This document shows, piece after piece, positions 7,737 to 15,793 of a DNA stretch of 64,000 bases (the stretch's first letter is position 1; the number at the start of each line of letters is the position of its first letter). This DNA is from Anaerolineales bacterium. Lineage in GTDB: Bacteria; Chloroflexota; Anaerolineae; Anaerolineales; Villigracilaceae. Position numbers and translations under genes: made by a program. The stretch is from assembly GCA_016789305.1 (NCBI GenBank), contig JAEURJ010000008.1:282894-346893 (forward strand). Reading direction: 5' to 3'. The notes below the pieces were generated by a model. The model ran no database searches. It saw only the letters and a program-made list of their open reading frames with translations, and was not told the DNA's origin.

Positions 7737-9386
7737 TTATGATTTTCCAGCCTTCTTTTCCAAATAATCACTGTATCCGCCGAGATATTCCACCAGTTGA
7801 CCCTCTTCGATGCAGAGCAGTCGTTCCACGGTGCGATCTAGAAAATAGCGGTCGTGAGAGATGACCAGGACAGTCCCTTCGAAATCGGCAAGCGCCTGTT
7901 CGAGAACTTCGGCAGAGGCAATATCCAGATTGTTGGTGGGTTCATCCAGCAGCAGGAAGTTCGCACCTGATAATACCAGCAAGGCAAGTTGCAGACGGCT
8001 TCTTTCTCCGCCGGAAAGTTCACCGACCTTTTGAGTCACTTGTTTGTAGGTGAAAAGATAGTGTAGTAAAAACGCAGTTGCCTTACCTTCGTTCATTTCG
8101 CCCGCGTAGCGAACCGCATCCACGACCTTCTGATTGAAATCGAGCGTTTCATGTTCCTGCGAATAATGTCCGATGGAGATGCTGGGGCCGATCTTGATCT
8201 CGCCCATATCCGGTGATTCCTTTTCCAGGATCATTTTCAGCAACACAGATTTTCCCGCGCCGTTCGGGCCGATCAATCCGACCCGTTCGCCGTGCCAGAT
8301 GGTTTGATTGAGGTTGGAAAATACTTTCTTTGCACCAAATGATTTCGAGACATTGGCAAGTTCCAGAACTTTATTCGAGCCGCGCCAGCCGCTCAACCGT
8401 AGGTCCATGCGCTTGCGTTCGAGGACAGGTTTGTCGATCTTGTCCATTTTATCCAGCCGTTTTTGCATGGTCTTGGCCTTGGCGGCAAATTTTTCATTAT
8501 CGTATATCTTGCCCCAGAGCGCAAAGCGTTTAATGGCTTCCTCCATTCTTCTTACTTCGTGCTGCTGTGCTTTGAAAAGCTCCTCCTGTCGGGCGAGTCT
8601 TAATTCCTTGTCTGCCATGTACGATGAGTAATCGCCTTCAAAAACATTAAGTTTTCCATCTTCCAATTCGGCGATGTGGGTGACTGCGGCATCGAGTAAA
8701 TAACGGTCATGCGAAATGATGACGACTGTCCCTGTATATTCACGAATGAGCTTTTCCAGGAAGATTTTCCCCGGCAGGTCAAGGTGATTGTCGGGTTCGT
8801 CCAAAAGCAAAATATCTGGACGAATGAGTAACAAACGTGCCAGCCCAACCAGCTTTTTCTGCCCGCCGCTTAACACGGATAACGGTTTGGTCAGTTCACT
8901 TTGAGCGAGTCCCAGCCCGAGCAGGAGTTCGCGCACGCGCCCGGGATAAGAGTCGCCGCCGAGTTCGTGATATTCCTCGACGAGTTTGTGCTGTATTTCA
9001 AGTGCGCGTTGTAATTTCTTTTCATTGCCATATATTTCAGGGTCACCCAAACTGGTTTCCACTCGTTCCAATTCCGCATGGACTTCCGCCACGCGCGGGT
9101 TGCCGGCCATGGCGGCGTCGAACGCTGTCAGCGAAAGATCAAGCTCGGGGTGTTGGGACAGGTATCCCGTTGTAATGAGGCGGGCGCGGGTGATGATCCC
9201 GCCCAATTCGGGAGAATGTTCGCCTTCGATCAATTTGAACAGCGAGGATTTCCCCACGCCGTTCGGACCGATCAAGCCGATCTTTTGTCCGTTTTGAATC
9301 TCCCAATTGAGATTTTCAAAGATACGGCGGGCACCGAGGACGAGCGTGATGTTTGCGAGTTGTAGTTGGATCATGTTGTTTTCCAT
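7737..9386 (-). CDS. ABC-F family ATP-binding protein
   Basis: A 549-residue protein with two ABC ATPase domains and no membrane segments. Domain 1 has Walker A GPNGVGKSS, signature LSGGQKK and Walker B LLLDEPDNHLD; Thr of the usual DEPTNHLD is Asp here. Domain 2 has GPNGAGKSV, LSGGERSRLQ and LLLDEPTNNLD. The linker between them is charged and helical, as in ABC-F proteins that act at the ribosome (translation factors or antibiotic protection). An internal ATG at 9374 is an alternative start. It stands alone between two terminators. Confidence 0.93.
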   Translation of the reverse strand: MENNMIQLQLANITLVLGARRIFENLNWEIQNGQKIGLIGPNGVGKSSLFKLIEGEHSPELGGIITRARLITTGYLSQHPELDLSLTAFDAAMAGNPRVAEVHAELERVETSLGDPEIYGNEKKLQRALEIQHKLVEEYHELGGDSYPGRVRELLLGLGLAQSELTKPLSVLSGGQKKLVGLARLLLIRPDILLLDEPDNHLDLPGKIFLEKLIREYTGTVVIISHDRYLLDAAVTHIAELEDGKLNVFEGDYSSYMADKELRLARQEELFKAQQHEVRRMEEAIKRFALWGKIYDNEKFAAKAKTMQKRLDKMDKIDKPVLERKRMDLRLSGWRGSNKVLELANVSKSFGAKKVFSNLNQTIWHGERVGLIGPNGAGKSVLLKMILEKESPDMGEIKIGPSISIGHYSQEHETLDFNQKVVDAVRYAGEMNEGKATAFLLHYLFTYKQVTQKVGELSGGERSRLQLALLVLSGANFLLLDEPTNNLDIASAEVLEQALADFEGTVLVISHDRYFLDRTVERLLCIEEGQLVEYLGGYSDYLEKKAGKS

Positions 9387-9436
9387 TTGCCTGCTCTATC
9401 GAAGGCTTAGTCCCCGATAGAGCATAAAGATTTAAA

Positions 9437-9468
9437 ATAAAAACGCCGCAGGCAACCTGCGGCGTTTT
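9437..9468 (-). terminator. Rho-independent terminator
   Basis: CGCCGCAGG and CCTGCGGCG form a 9-bp stem with a CAA-type loop. On the minus strand it is followed by TTTTTATTTT. It is placed to end the short transcript from the promoter at 9593-9622, upstream of the ABC-F gene. Confidence 0.82.
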
Positions 9469-9489
9469 GAATAAGACACTTTTGTCTGT

Positions 9490-9585
9490 TCAGTGAGCAG
9501 GCGCGATTCCAGAAGGCATTGCGGAAATGAACCCACGAACACCGATCACGAGCGGAGATTGACCTGCTGCAAACTTGAAAATCAT
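9490..9585 (-). CDS. Possible leaderless 31-aa peptide or small RNA unit
   Basis: A -35/-10 pair TTGTGG-N18-TATAAT is followed 7 bases later by an ATG opening a 31-codon frame: MIFKFAAGQSPLVIGVRGFI and so on, ending SGIAPAH. A strong terminator follows 22 bases after the stop. With a start site 6-8 bases after the -10 box the RNA would begin at the ATG itself. The peptide is partly hydrophobic but has no clear membrane helix. It does not resemble the mini-frame at 5518. A small regulatory RNA is the alternative. Confidence 0.4.
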   Translation of the reverse strand: MIFKFAAGQSPLVIGVRGFISAMPSGIAPAH

Positions 9586-9592
9586 ATGCGGC

Positions 9593-9622
9593 ATTATACC
9601 TGAACCATTTGAATTTCCACAA
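9593..9622 (-). promoter_or_regulatory. Promoter of the mini unit at 9490-9585
   Basis: Perfect -10 TATAAT at 9593-9598 and -35 TTGTGG at 9617-9622, 18 bases apart. It faces away from the Fe-S nuclease gene that begins at 9671 on the plus strand. Confidence 0.6.
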
Positions 9623-9670
9623 GGATGGATTGAGAGCCCAATTGAAAACTTTCTGTGGCAAAATAGGGTC

Positions 9671-10489
9671 ATGTCTGAACTGATTGCACTCAGCCAATCT
9701 TCCTTGCAGGATTACAACGACTGCCAGCGTCGTTTTGAATTGCGCTACCTTCAGCAATTGGCTTACCCTGCCATCGAAACCGAACCCGCGTTGGAAAATG
9801 AAAAGCATCAAAAGGAAGGTGAATATTTTCATCGACTGATCCAGCAGCACTTGATCGGCATTCCCGCTGAACAAATCGGCAAATTGGCAAATACGGAAAA
9901 TCTTCAACGCTGGTGGGAGAATTTTATGCCGTTCAATCAAACCGGGTTGGACGGTCTCTCCCATCAACAAACTGAGTTAACGCTCTCTGCTCCGCTTGGT
10001 AAATTCCGTTTGCTTGCAAAATACGACTTTGTCGGTATTGGGGACGACGGCAGAGTTTATATTTACGATTGGAAAACCTATCGCAAACGGCCGAAAAATG
10101 AATGGCTTGCAACCCGCTGGCAAACACGCATTTATCGCGCGATGATGGTGCAGGCTGGAATGCATTTGAATGATGGAAGGCCGTTTGAGCCGGAGCAAAT
10201 TGAAATGATCTACTGGTTTGCAGATTTTCCGACTGAATCTGCAAGGTTTGCCTATAATTCTGCTCAGTTCAAACGGGATTGGGATGCGCTCGTTCGGCTT
10301 GCAGATGAGATCCCAGCCGCTTCCTCCTTCCCGAAAACGGATGAAGTAGCGAAGTGCAGTTACTGCCCTTATAGATCGTACTGTAATCGCGGCATTAAAG
10401 CAGGCGATGGCCTCGATGCGGAACTTGAAACCGAAGCGGAAGAATTGTTCGATATTAACTTTGAACAGATCGGCGAAATTGAATTCTAA
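9671..10489 (+). CDS. PD-(D/E)XK nuclease with Fe-S cysteine cluster
   Basis: A 272-residue nuclease of the RecB/Cas4/AddB C-terminal type. The N-terminus SQSSLQDYNDCQRRFEL carries the first cluster Cys. EGEYFHRLIQQH gives the motif I His, the catalytic Asp-X-Lys is in VYIYDWKTYRK, followed by the helix TRWQTRIYRAMM, and the last three Cys are in CSYCPYRSYCNRG. The layout C-(n)-C-x2-C-x5-C is the 4Fe-4S arrangement of this group. No helicase, cas gene or recombination partner is adjacent. The ATG at 9671 is chosen because the family begins there. Confidence 0.9.
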   Translation: MSELIALSQSSLQDYNDCQRRFELRYLQQLAYPAIETEPALENEKHQKEGEYFHRLIQQHLIGIPAEQIGKLANTENLQRWWENFMPFNQTGLDGLSHQQTELTLSAPLGKFRLLAKYDFVGIGDDGRVYIYDWKTYRKRPKNEWLATRWQTRIYRAMMVQAGMHLNDGRPFEPEQIEMIYWFADFPTESARFAYNSAQFKRDWDALVRLADEIPAASSFPKTDEVAKCSYCPYRSYCNRGIKAGDGLDAELETEAEELFDINFEQIGEIEF

Positions 10490-10507
10490 TTATCCTGACT
10501 GCGAAAT

Positions 10508-10546
10508 AAAAAAACAGGCCCTTCATATTTTGAGGGCCTGTTTTTA
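10508..10546. terminator. Bidirectional terminator
   Basis: AACAGGCCCT and AGGGCCTGTT pair around an A/T-rich loop and are flanked by A and T runs on both sides. It lies between the convergent nuclease gene and the M23/cohesin/dockerin gene. Confidence 0.85.
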
Positions 10547-10559
10547 TTTGAATTGATGA

Positions 10560-12698
10560 TTACCAGGCGAGTGCGCCGGATTGTCCGTAATGTAATGCCA
10601 GCATTTGCAGGTCAAGGACGTTGATCACGCCGTCGTTGTTGAGGTCCGCTGCGGCGGGGGTGGAGCCGTTATAGTTCATTCCAATGGTCAGTGCATCCAA
10701 TTGGTTGATGATGCTGTTGCCGTCCACATCGCCTGCGATCAGGTTGATCGTGGGCATTGTTGTTGTTACTCCGTTGGTGAGTGTGATCGACCCCTGGGCA
10801 TTCAGGAAACCTTCGGCTGAAGCGACAATCGTATAGGAGCCGGCGTCAGCATTGAAATTAAACGTCCCATCCGGGTTTGCAGGGATGGTCGCTGCAAGCG
10901 TGGTATCCAGATTGTATAAACGGATCGTAACCGGTTTACTTGCCAGAACCTGGCCGGTCACCAAAGGCGGAAGAGGTCCAACGGCCGTTGCGGTTGGAGA
11001 TGATGTAGGGGTAATCGCGCCCAGAATATTCACAACATCGCCTGTGAATGCGATATTTTCGTAAACACTGAGACCCTTTGAAACACGAGCGGTACATTCA
11101 ACAGGGCTTTGTCCCAACTGTAAAGCAGCTACATTGAAAGTGAATACCGTTCCGCTGGTGGTCGCCTTATTTCCGCCAATTCCAACCATTGCAAGGATGA
11201 AACTGCCGTTTTGCGGTCCATTGATCGCCACTACGGGGTTTGCGCCGAAGAGCCCAGCCACTGTAATGTTGCTCACGCTGAGCAGACTTGCGTTGTAAGT
11301 ACAAGTGAATTCGGCGCTGGTATACCCCTCGGCCGGCACATTATTCAAACTCACAGTAACCAGACTGTTCTCACCTACCAAAAGATTGGGCTGCGCAGCA
11401 TCGGTTAAGACATAGGGTCCGCTGGGAAGAACTGTCCCTGTGGGCGTTGTGGTGGGCGTATTTGTTGCGGTAGCGGTGGATGTTGGTGTATTTGTGATTA
11501 TGCCTGTCGTTGTAGCGGTCGGTGTGTTGGTGATCGGGAGTGTTCCAGTTGGGGTCGGGGTGGCCGTGTTTGACGGTGTTGTGGTTACGGTTGGTGTGAA
11601 TGTTGATGTGATAGCTCCATCTGTTTGGACAATGGTGAGTGGGGCACCAAAACGGTCAACAGTCGTAGTAAGTGTATAGTTGCCATAGGTGCAGCCGCCC
11701 GAGCCTGGAATTGCTTTGACATGTGCAGAAACGGTTAGATGGTGAGTTGCATTCGCCTGCAGGGGGATGGTGACCAGCGCTGGGTTTATGGATGAAAAGT
11801 CGCCAGTTGCTGTGGTCGTACCAAACTCGTGGGTCACTGTAACTGAATCGCCATTACCGATTCGCACAATGATGACTTGTGATGTCTGACTTGTTGGAGA
11901 GGTCACAGCATCTACCTGCAACGGCTCCGGAGTTGTGGTGGAACATACTGGATTGGTGGGCGTTACGCTTGCTGTATTTGTAGGCGAAGCCGTTGCTGTA
12001 CTGGTGACGGTTGACGTACTGGTCATTGTAGCTGTAGCGGTCGACGTCGGTGTTGAAGTGGAAGTTACTGGCATTGCATTTAAGATCGGTTCGTACTGAT
12101 TGACCGTCTGACCGTTTTTTGTAAAGGAAGTTTTGTTCGTTGTTGTATTGAAGTTGATCGTCCATCCGGCGAACTTTGTGTCTTTCATACTGGGGCGCAT
12201 GACAAAATGCAGGTGCGGCCCTGGATGCTCATTCCCGGTACAAACACGAACCGTTTTATTGTCTGCGATCACAGCCAGTTTTTGATTGCGGCTCACGGTG
12301 TCGGCCACCTTGACCAGGATGTTCGCAAGATGCCAATACTCTGTCGTCCAGCCGTTGCCATGATCTATGACAATATGGCACGAGGAGACAGTTTTGACAA
12401 TACCATCTGCCGCTGCCGTTACCCAAAAGGTGGAGGTATCCATTCCCACGAACATATCTACGCGGGGGGCAAAATCGATGGCTCCGCCCTGTAGATAATT
12501 GTGTGGACTCGTTGGGAGTCTGCGGCTGCCATTATCAAACCCATCAAAGGCCACCCAGGAAAGTCCCTGCTCCCACGGAAGTTGAAACATGTCCGCTGGC
12601 GGTGCGGCAGGTGTAGTGCGGGCTTGCGCATTTCCAGAAAAAATTGAGAGAAGCATGGCAAGCAAAACAAAGACGCCAGATTTATTTTTTTGTTTCAT
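10560..12698 (-). CDS. Secreted M23 peptidase with cohesin-like and dockerin domains
   Basis: 712 residues. A signal peptide (VLLAMLLSIFSGNAQA) is followed by an M23/LytM peptidase domain (about 35-200): GGAIDFAPR supplies the first His/Asp region and GPHLHFVM the HxH metal ligand. Then come Thr/Pro linkers, a beta domain, a second linker, a cohesin-like domain (about 450-560, YTSAEFTCTYNASLLSVSNI), a carboxypeptidase-regulatory-like domain and a C-terminal dockerin (about 650-705) with two calcium loops, DVDGNSIINQLD and DLNNDGVINVLD. It could both receive and offer cohesin-dockerin contacts. The first Asp of the peptidase site is not a textbook GxxxD, so activity is probable, not certain. 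It is first upstream of a terminator, with two related genes behind it. Confidence 0.88.
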   Translation of the reverse strand: MKQKNKSGVFVLLAMLLSIFSGNAQARTTPAAPPADMFQLPWEQGLSWVAFDGFDNGSRRLPTSPHNYLQGGAIDFAPRVDMFVGMDTSTFWVTAAADGIVKTVSSCHIVIDHGNGWTTEYWHLANILVKVADTVSRNQKLAVIADNKTVRVCTGNEHPGPHLHFVMRPSMKDTKFAGWTINFNTTTNKTSFTKNGQTVNQYEPILNAMPVTSTSTPTSTATATMTSTSTVTSTATASPTNTASVTPTNPVCSTTTPEPLQVDAVTSPTSQTSQVIIVRIGNGDSVTVTHEFGTTTATGDFSSINPALVTIPLQANATHHLTVSAHVKAIPGSGGCTYGNYTLTTTVDRFGAPLTIVQTDGAITSTFTPTVTTTPSNTATPTPTGTLPITNTPTATTTGIITNTPTSTATATNTPTTTPTGTVLPSGPYVLTDAAQPNLLVGENSLVTVSLNNVPAEGYTSAEFTCTYNASLLSVSNITVAGLFGANPVVAINGPQNGSFILAMVGIGGNKATTSGTVFTFNVAALQLGQSPVECTARVSKGLSVYENIAFTGDVVNILGAITPTSSPTATAVGPLPPLVTGQVLASKPVTIRLYNLDTTLAATIPANPDGTFNFNADAGSYTIVASAEGFLNAQGSITLTNGVTTTMPTINLIAGDVDGNSIINQLDALTIGMNYNGSTPAAADLNNDGVINVLDLQMLALHYGQSGALAW

Positions 12699-12739
12699 GT
12701 CTTCTTTTCCTCAATTCTTAACGTATGAAAATGGTTCCA

Positions 12740-13411
12740 TTACTTTCGATTGTTGGGTGTGCCGCGAAGCTGACGAAACAGGATAAAAATGCCGATAACG
12801 AGCATAACTCCAAGGGCTGTTATTATGCCAATGGTTCCATTTGGCAGGGAGGGCTGTGGTGCAATGGTGCTGGGTGCGAGTGAAAGGGGAGTGCCGGATA
12901 AGCTGGGAGGTTCCTGTGAGCCTGCCTGCGTTGCATCAATATTTAGCTGAATGCTGTTTGTTCCAAGCGACACACCTGGGAGTTGGGCCGCAAAGCCGGC
13001 TTCATTGCGAATAGCCAGAGAAGCGTTTTCAAGACTTAAATTGGTTTGGCACCCCCCAAGGGTTGTAAAGCGAACTTCCGCAATTAACCCATTTGCTGAC
13101 AGAGGTGTCGTGCTGGCAAAGGATGCATCCACCAGTCCACTATTTTGTGGCACGAATAAACCGTTCATTCCCGTGATTGGGCTGGTTGCGTTAACTGGGG
13201 TTAAGCAGGCGGGATCATATCGAATTTGAAAATTAAATCCCTGAATAGGTGTTGCGGAAATTGCATTCACATTTACAGTGACTGTTTCCCCGGTTTTATA
13301 TTCCGAGATATTGCTGGCAATCCAGATCGTCTCGGCAGATTGCGCATTGACTTGGAAAACTGAAATGAGTGAAAAAATAATTGTACTAATAATGGCAGTG
13401 GTGGATTTCAT
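12740..13411 (-). CDS. Membrane-anchored cohesin-like protein
   Basis: 223 residues. A signal peptide ends near VFQVNAQS. One cohesin-like domain follows (about 28-160), with ISEYKTGETVTVNVNA, IQGFNFQIRYDPACLTPVNA and LIAEVRFTTLGG. A Pro/Ser-rich spacer comes next, then a membrane helix (IGIITALGVMLVIGIFILF) and a short basic tail RQLRGTPNNRK. This is the design of an anchoring scaffoldin: cohesin outside, helix in the membrane. It sits between two dockerin genes on the same strand, 41 and 54 bases away, so the three likely form an operon. The cohesin assignment is by pattern, not search. Confidence 0.82.
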   Translation of the reverse strand: MKSTTAIISTIIFSLISVFQVNAQSAETIWIASNISEYKTGETVTVNVNAISATPIQGFNFQIRYDPACLTPVNATSPITGMNGLFVPQNSGLVDASFASTTPLSANGLIAEVRFTTLGGCQTNLSLENASLAIRNEAGFAAQLPGVSLGTNSIQLNIDATQAGSQEPPSLSGTPLSLAPSTIAPQPSLPNGTIGIITALGVMLVIGIFILFRQLRGTPNNRK

Positions 13412-13465
13412 TAATTCTCCAGAAGTGAGGGTGTGTCATTTCGACACACCCTCACCCGATCATAA

Positions 13466-14941
13466 TTATTGCGGCAGCCAGGCCAGGGCGCCTGATTGCC
13501 CATAGTTACTGGCGAGCAATTCAAGGTCGAGAATGTTGATCGTGCCGTCATTGTTCAAGTCCGCTGCAGTTGGCGTGGATCCGTTATAGTTCATGCCGAT
13601 CGTCATTGCATCCAGTTGATTGATCACGTTGTTATTGTCGATATCACCAGCCAGCAAAATGACGGTTTGCATTGTGGTGGTATTGCCGGCAGTAATGGCA
13701 GGAGCACCTTGTGCTTCCAGGAAGCCTTCAGCGCTTGCCACGACAGTGTATGTTCCCGCTAAAGCCGAGAGGCTGAAAGTTCCGTCTGGATTAACTGCCA
13801 CGGATGTGGCGAGGGTGGTATCAGGATTATACAAACTCACAGTCACAGATTTGCTGGCAAGAACCTGTCCAGCCAGACTGCCTTGCGGGGTTGTCACTGT
13901 CAGGCTGGTCGGAGTGGATGGTATGGTAGTCAAAGCGTCGCTCCCATCTGAAACACGGACGGTACACTGAACATTTGCCTGGCCGGCTTGCAAAGCTAGA
14001 ATGGAAAATGTGAAAGCTATTCCGCTTGTGGTTGCTTTATTCCCGTTGCTGCCGGCAATAGCGACGATAAAGGTTCCGCTTGCGGGTCCGTTAACAACCA
14101 TTACCGGGCTTGCACCAAATACGCTGCCAGCCACAAAATTACTTACTTGAATTTGAGCGGGGTTATAAGTACAGGTAAACTCAGCACTGGTATACCCACT
14201 AACAGGAGGGTTGTTTAAATTTACAGTGCCAGTGGAAGTGCCGTTTACATTAACACTTGCAGGGTTTACGGTAATCGATACGTTGGGAAATGTTGAAGTA
14301 GCTGTAGCTGTGGGAGTCGCAGTTGTAGTCGGAGTTGAAGTGGGTGTTAATGTTGCGGGTGTGGGTGTTTGAGGGGTAGATGTTGGTGTTGCGGTTGCAG
14401 TCGAGGTGGAAGTACTAGTTGGCGTATTGGTAGGTGTGAATGTGATGGGGGTTGCTGTTGCTGTAATGGGTGTCGGAGTGAAGGTGGGTGTTGGGGTGAA
14501 GGTGGATGTTGGCGACGATGTTGGCGTTGGGGTGGGTGTTGAAGTCGAAGTGTTGGTCTGTCGAATCGTCAGATTGTATGTGCCGGCGCCGGATAACGGC
14601 TCGATTTGAACGGAATAATTTCCCGCAGGTTGTGTGCTTGTCAGTGAGCCCGTTTGAGTGGAAATCTCGTTCCCGTTTCCATCCAATAAGCGTACCAAAG
14701 GGATTAGATTGCCGCTTGATTGAATGGCTGTAATCGTGAATGTATAGGTTTGCCCAAAAGCGAACTGCCACTTTTCAAAGCGAGTGGCGTCCACGTAGCC
14801 GGTATAAGTGGCGTCCCAGTAGGTGAGACTTCGGTCAATGATTTCTGATTGTGGCGCTGCCTTGGCGCTAAGGTTTGGACCCAAACCGCTGACAAGCAGG
14901 GCCATCAAAACAGAGAACTGTAGTAAATGTTTGAATTTCAT
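13466..14941 (-). CDS. Secreted PPC-like/cohesin-like/dockerin protein
   Basis: 491 residues. A signal peptide (FSVLMALLVSGLGPNLSAKA) is followed by a beta domain like bacterial pre-peptidase C-terminal domains (YTGYVDATRFEKWQFAF to YNLTIRQ). A Thr/Pro linker of about 120 residues comes next, then a cohesin-like domain (SGYTSAEFTCTYNPAQIQVS), a carboxypeptidase-regulatory-like domain and a dockerin with loops DIDNNNVINQLD and DLNNDGTINILD. From the cohesin to the end it is a paralogue of the gene at 10560, down to the shared tail SGALAW. The start at 14941 has AAGGAG 10 bases upstream; an upstream in-frame ATG is too close to that site. Confidence 0.87.
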   Translation of the reverse strand: MKFKHLLQFSVLMALLVSGLGPNLSAKAAPQSEIIDRSLTYWDATYTGYVDATRFEKWQFAFGQTYTFTITAIQSSGNLIPLVRLLDGNGNEISTQTGSLTSTQPAGNYSVQIEPLSGAGTYNLTIRQTNTSTSTPTPTPTSSPTSTFTPTPTFTPTPITATATPITFTPTNTPTSTSTSTATATPTSTPQTPTPATLTPTSTPTTTATPTATATSTFPNVSITVNPASVNVNGTSTGTVNLNNPPVSGYTSAEFTCTYNPAQIQVSNFVAGSVFGASPVMVVNGPASGTFIVAIAGSNGNKATTSGIAFTFSILALQAGQANVQCTVRVSDGSDALTTIPSTPTSLTVTTPQGSLAGQVLASKSVTVSLYNPDTTLATSVAVNPDGTFSLSALAGTYTVVASAEGFLEAQGAPAITAGNTTTMQTVILLAGDIDNNNVINQLDAMTIGMNYNGSTPTAADLNNDGTINILDLELLASNYGQSGALAWLPQ

Positions 14942-15438
14942 GTTATCCATTCTCCTTGAGAAATTGAACGACGCTAATGCGATGTGGTTCATGCACCTCT
15001 GGCTGATCAACAGGAGATTTGTAGAAGAAATTTATCTGGTGAGCAGGGATGCGAGCAGAAGACGAATGATTCGTTCGGCAGTAATTTATTTATCAATATT
15101 GTAAGGGGATGCGTTGGGTGTGCGCATTGCAATACGATTACGATGAATAATCAAAGAGAAAAAAACGCTTCGAGACCACCTGAAAACTGGTGAAGTCTCG
15201 AAATAGAGCTCTTTTCTTGCGGTTTCGTTGCAGTCATGCGGGTATAAGTGAAATCGATGGGCTTGAAGATAATGTGTGTAAAACGACCTCTTTTAGTCTT
15301 GAAGCGATCTCGCGTAGTTGGAACTGGCCAGCAGGGTTTCGTTTTAGGTGTTTTGCTGCTGAGTCGAACTATTGCTTCACCCCTATTGGAGATTGCACAG
15401 ACTTCAACATTGCCCTCCTTGGTTTGATTGCCATGCCT
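14942..15438. other. 497-base gap without a recognised gene
   Basis: This stretch separates the dockerin operon from the two-component genes. It holds the hairpin at 15169-15203 and, next to 14941, the ribosome site AAGGAG. The roughly 230 bases between the hairpin and the receiver gene are not obviously coding on either strand, and I see no known riboswitch. They could be a long 3' UTR of the receiver mRNA or an unassigned RNA. Confidence 0.6.
15169..15203 (-). terminator. Rho-independent terminator
   Basis: On the minus strand TTTCGAGAC and GTCTCGAA pair, with an inner TTCACC/GGTG stem, followed by GCG and TTTTTTT. It probably ends the histidine kinase/receiver transcript. Confidence 0.75.
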
Positions 15439-15792
15439 TTATCTTTGGATGCCTTCGGCGATTTTTAGCAAACTGGCAACGCTCACGGGTTTGATTAATA
15501 CGTGATCCGCTTTTCCGGTCAGAGTTTTGGCTTTAATGAAATCGGCGGTGACAATCGTGATGACCGTGTTGGCATATCGTGCGCGGATAATGTCCAGAAT
15601 GTCAATGCCGGATGCAAAGGGGAGATGAAGGTCAAGGATGACCAGAGCAGGCTCGGCTTTGTCGAGAAGCGCATGGTATTTATCGCCGTTGAGATCGACA
15701 GCGGTCTCGAATCCTGCTTGTTCAAGGGCAGTTTGAAAAATCGTGCTAAGTTTTGGATCATCTTCAATGATGATGGCATATGGTTGTGACAT
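15439..15792 (-). CDS. Single-domain response regulator
   Basis: A 117-residue receiver domain with no output domain. The acidic pair is IIIEDDPKL, the phospho-acceptor is Asp54 in LVILDLHLP and the conserved Lys is in VLIKPVS (about 101); the usual Thr/Ser switch is in VTADF. It starts 2 bases past the end of the histidine kinase gene, with GGAG 7 bases before the ATG, so it is translated from the same mRNA. It presumably receives phosphate from that kinase and acts through protein contact. Confidence 0.92.
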   Translation of the reverse strand: MSQPYAIIIEDDPKLSTIFQTALEQAGFETAVDLNGDKYHALLDKAEPALVILDLHLPFASGIDILDIIRARYANTVITIVTADFIKAKTLTGKADHVLIKPVSVASLLKIAEGIQR

Positions 15793-15793
15793 G

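Noticed and set aside
9671..10489. Cas4 and a CRISPR system
   Set aside because: The nuclease motifs would allow Cas4, but there is no array and no cas1/cas2 in the window.
14942..15010. Longer N-terminus for the PPC-like/dockerin protein
   Set aside because: The signal peptide begins at MKFKHLL and AAGGAG is correctly spaced only for the start at 14941.
15121..15440. c-di-GMP or other known riboswitch near the receiver gene
   Set aside because: The conserved core sequences are not present; the hairpin with a T run is a better fit to a terminator.
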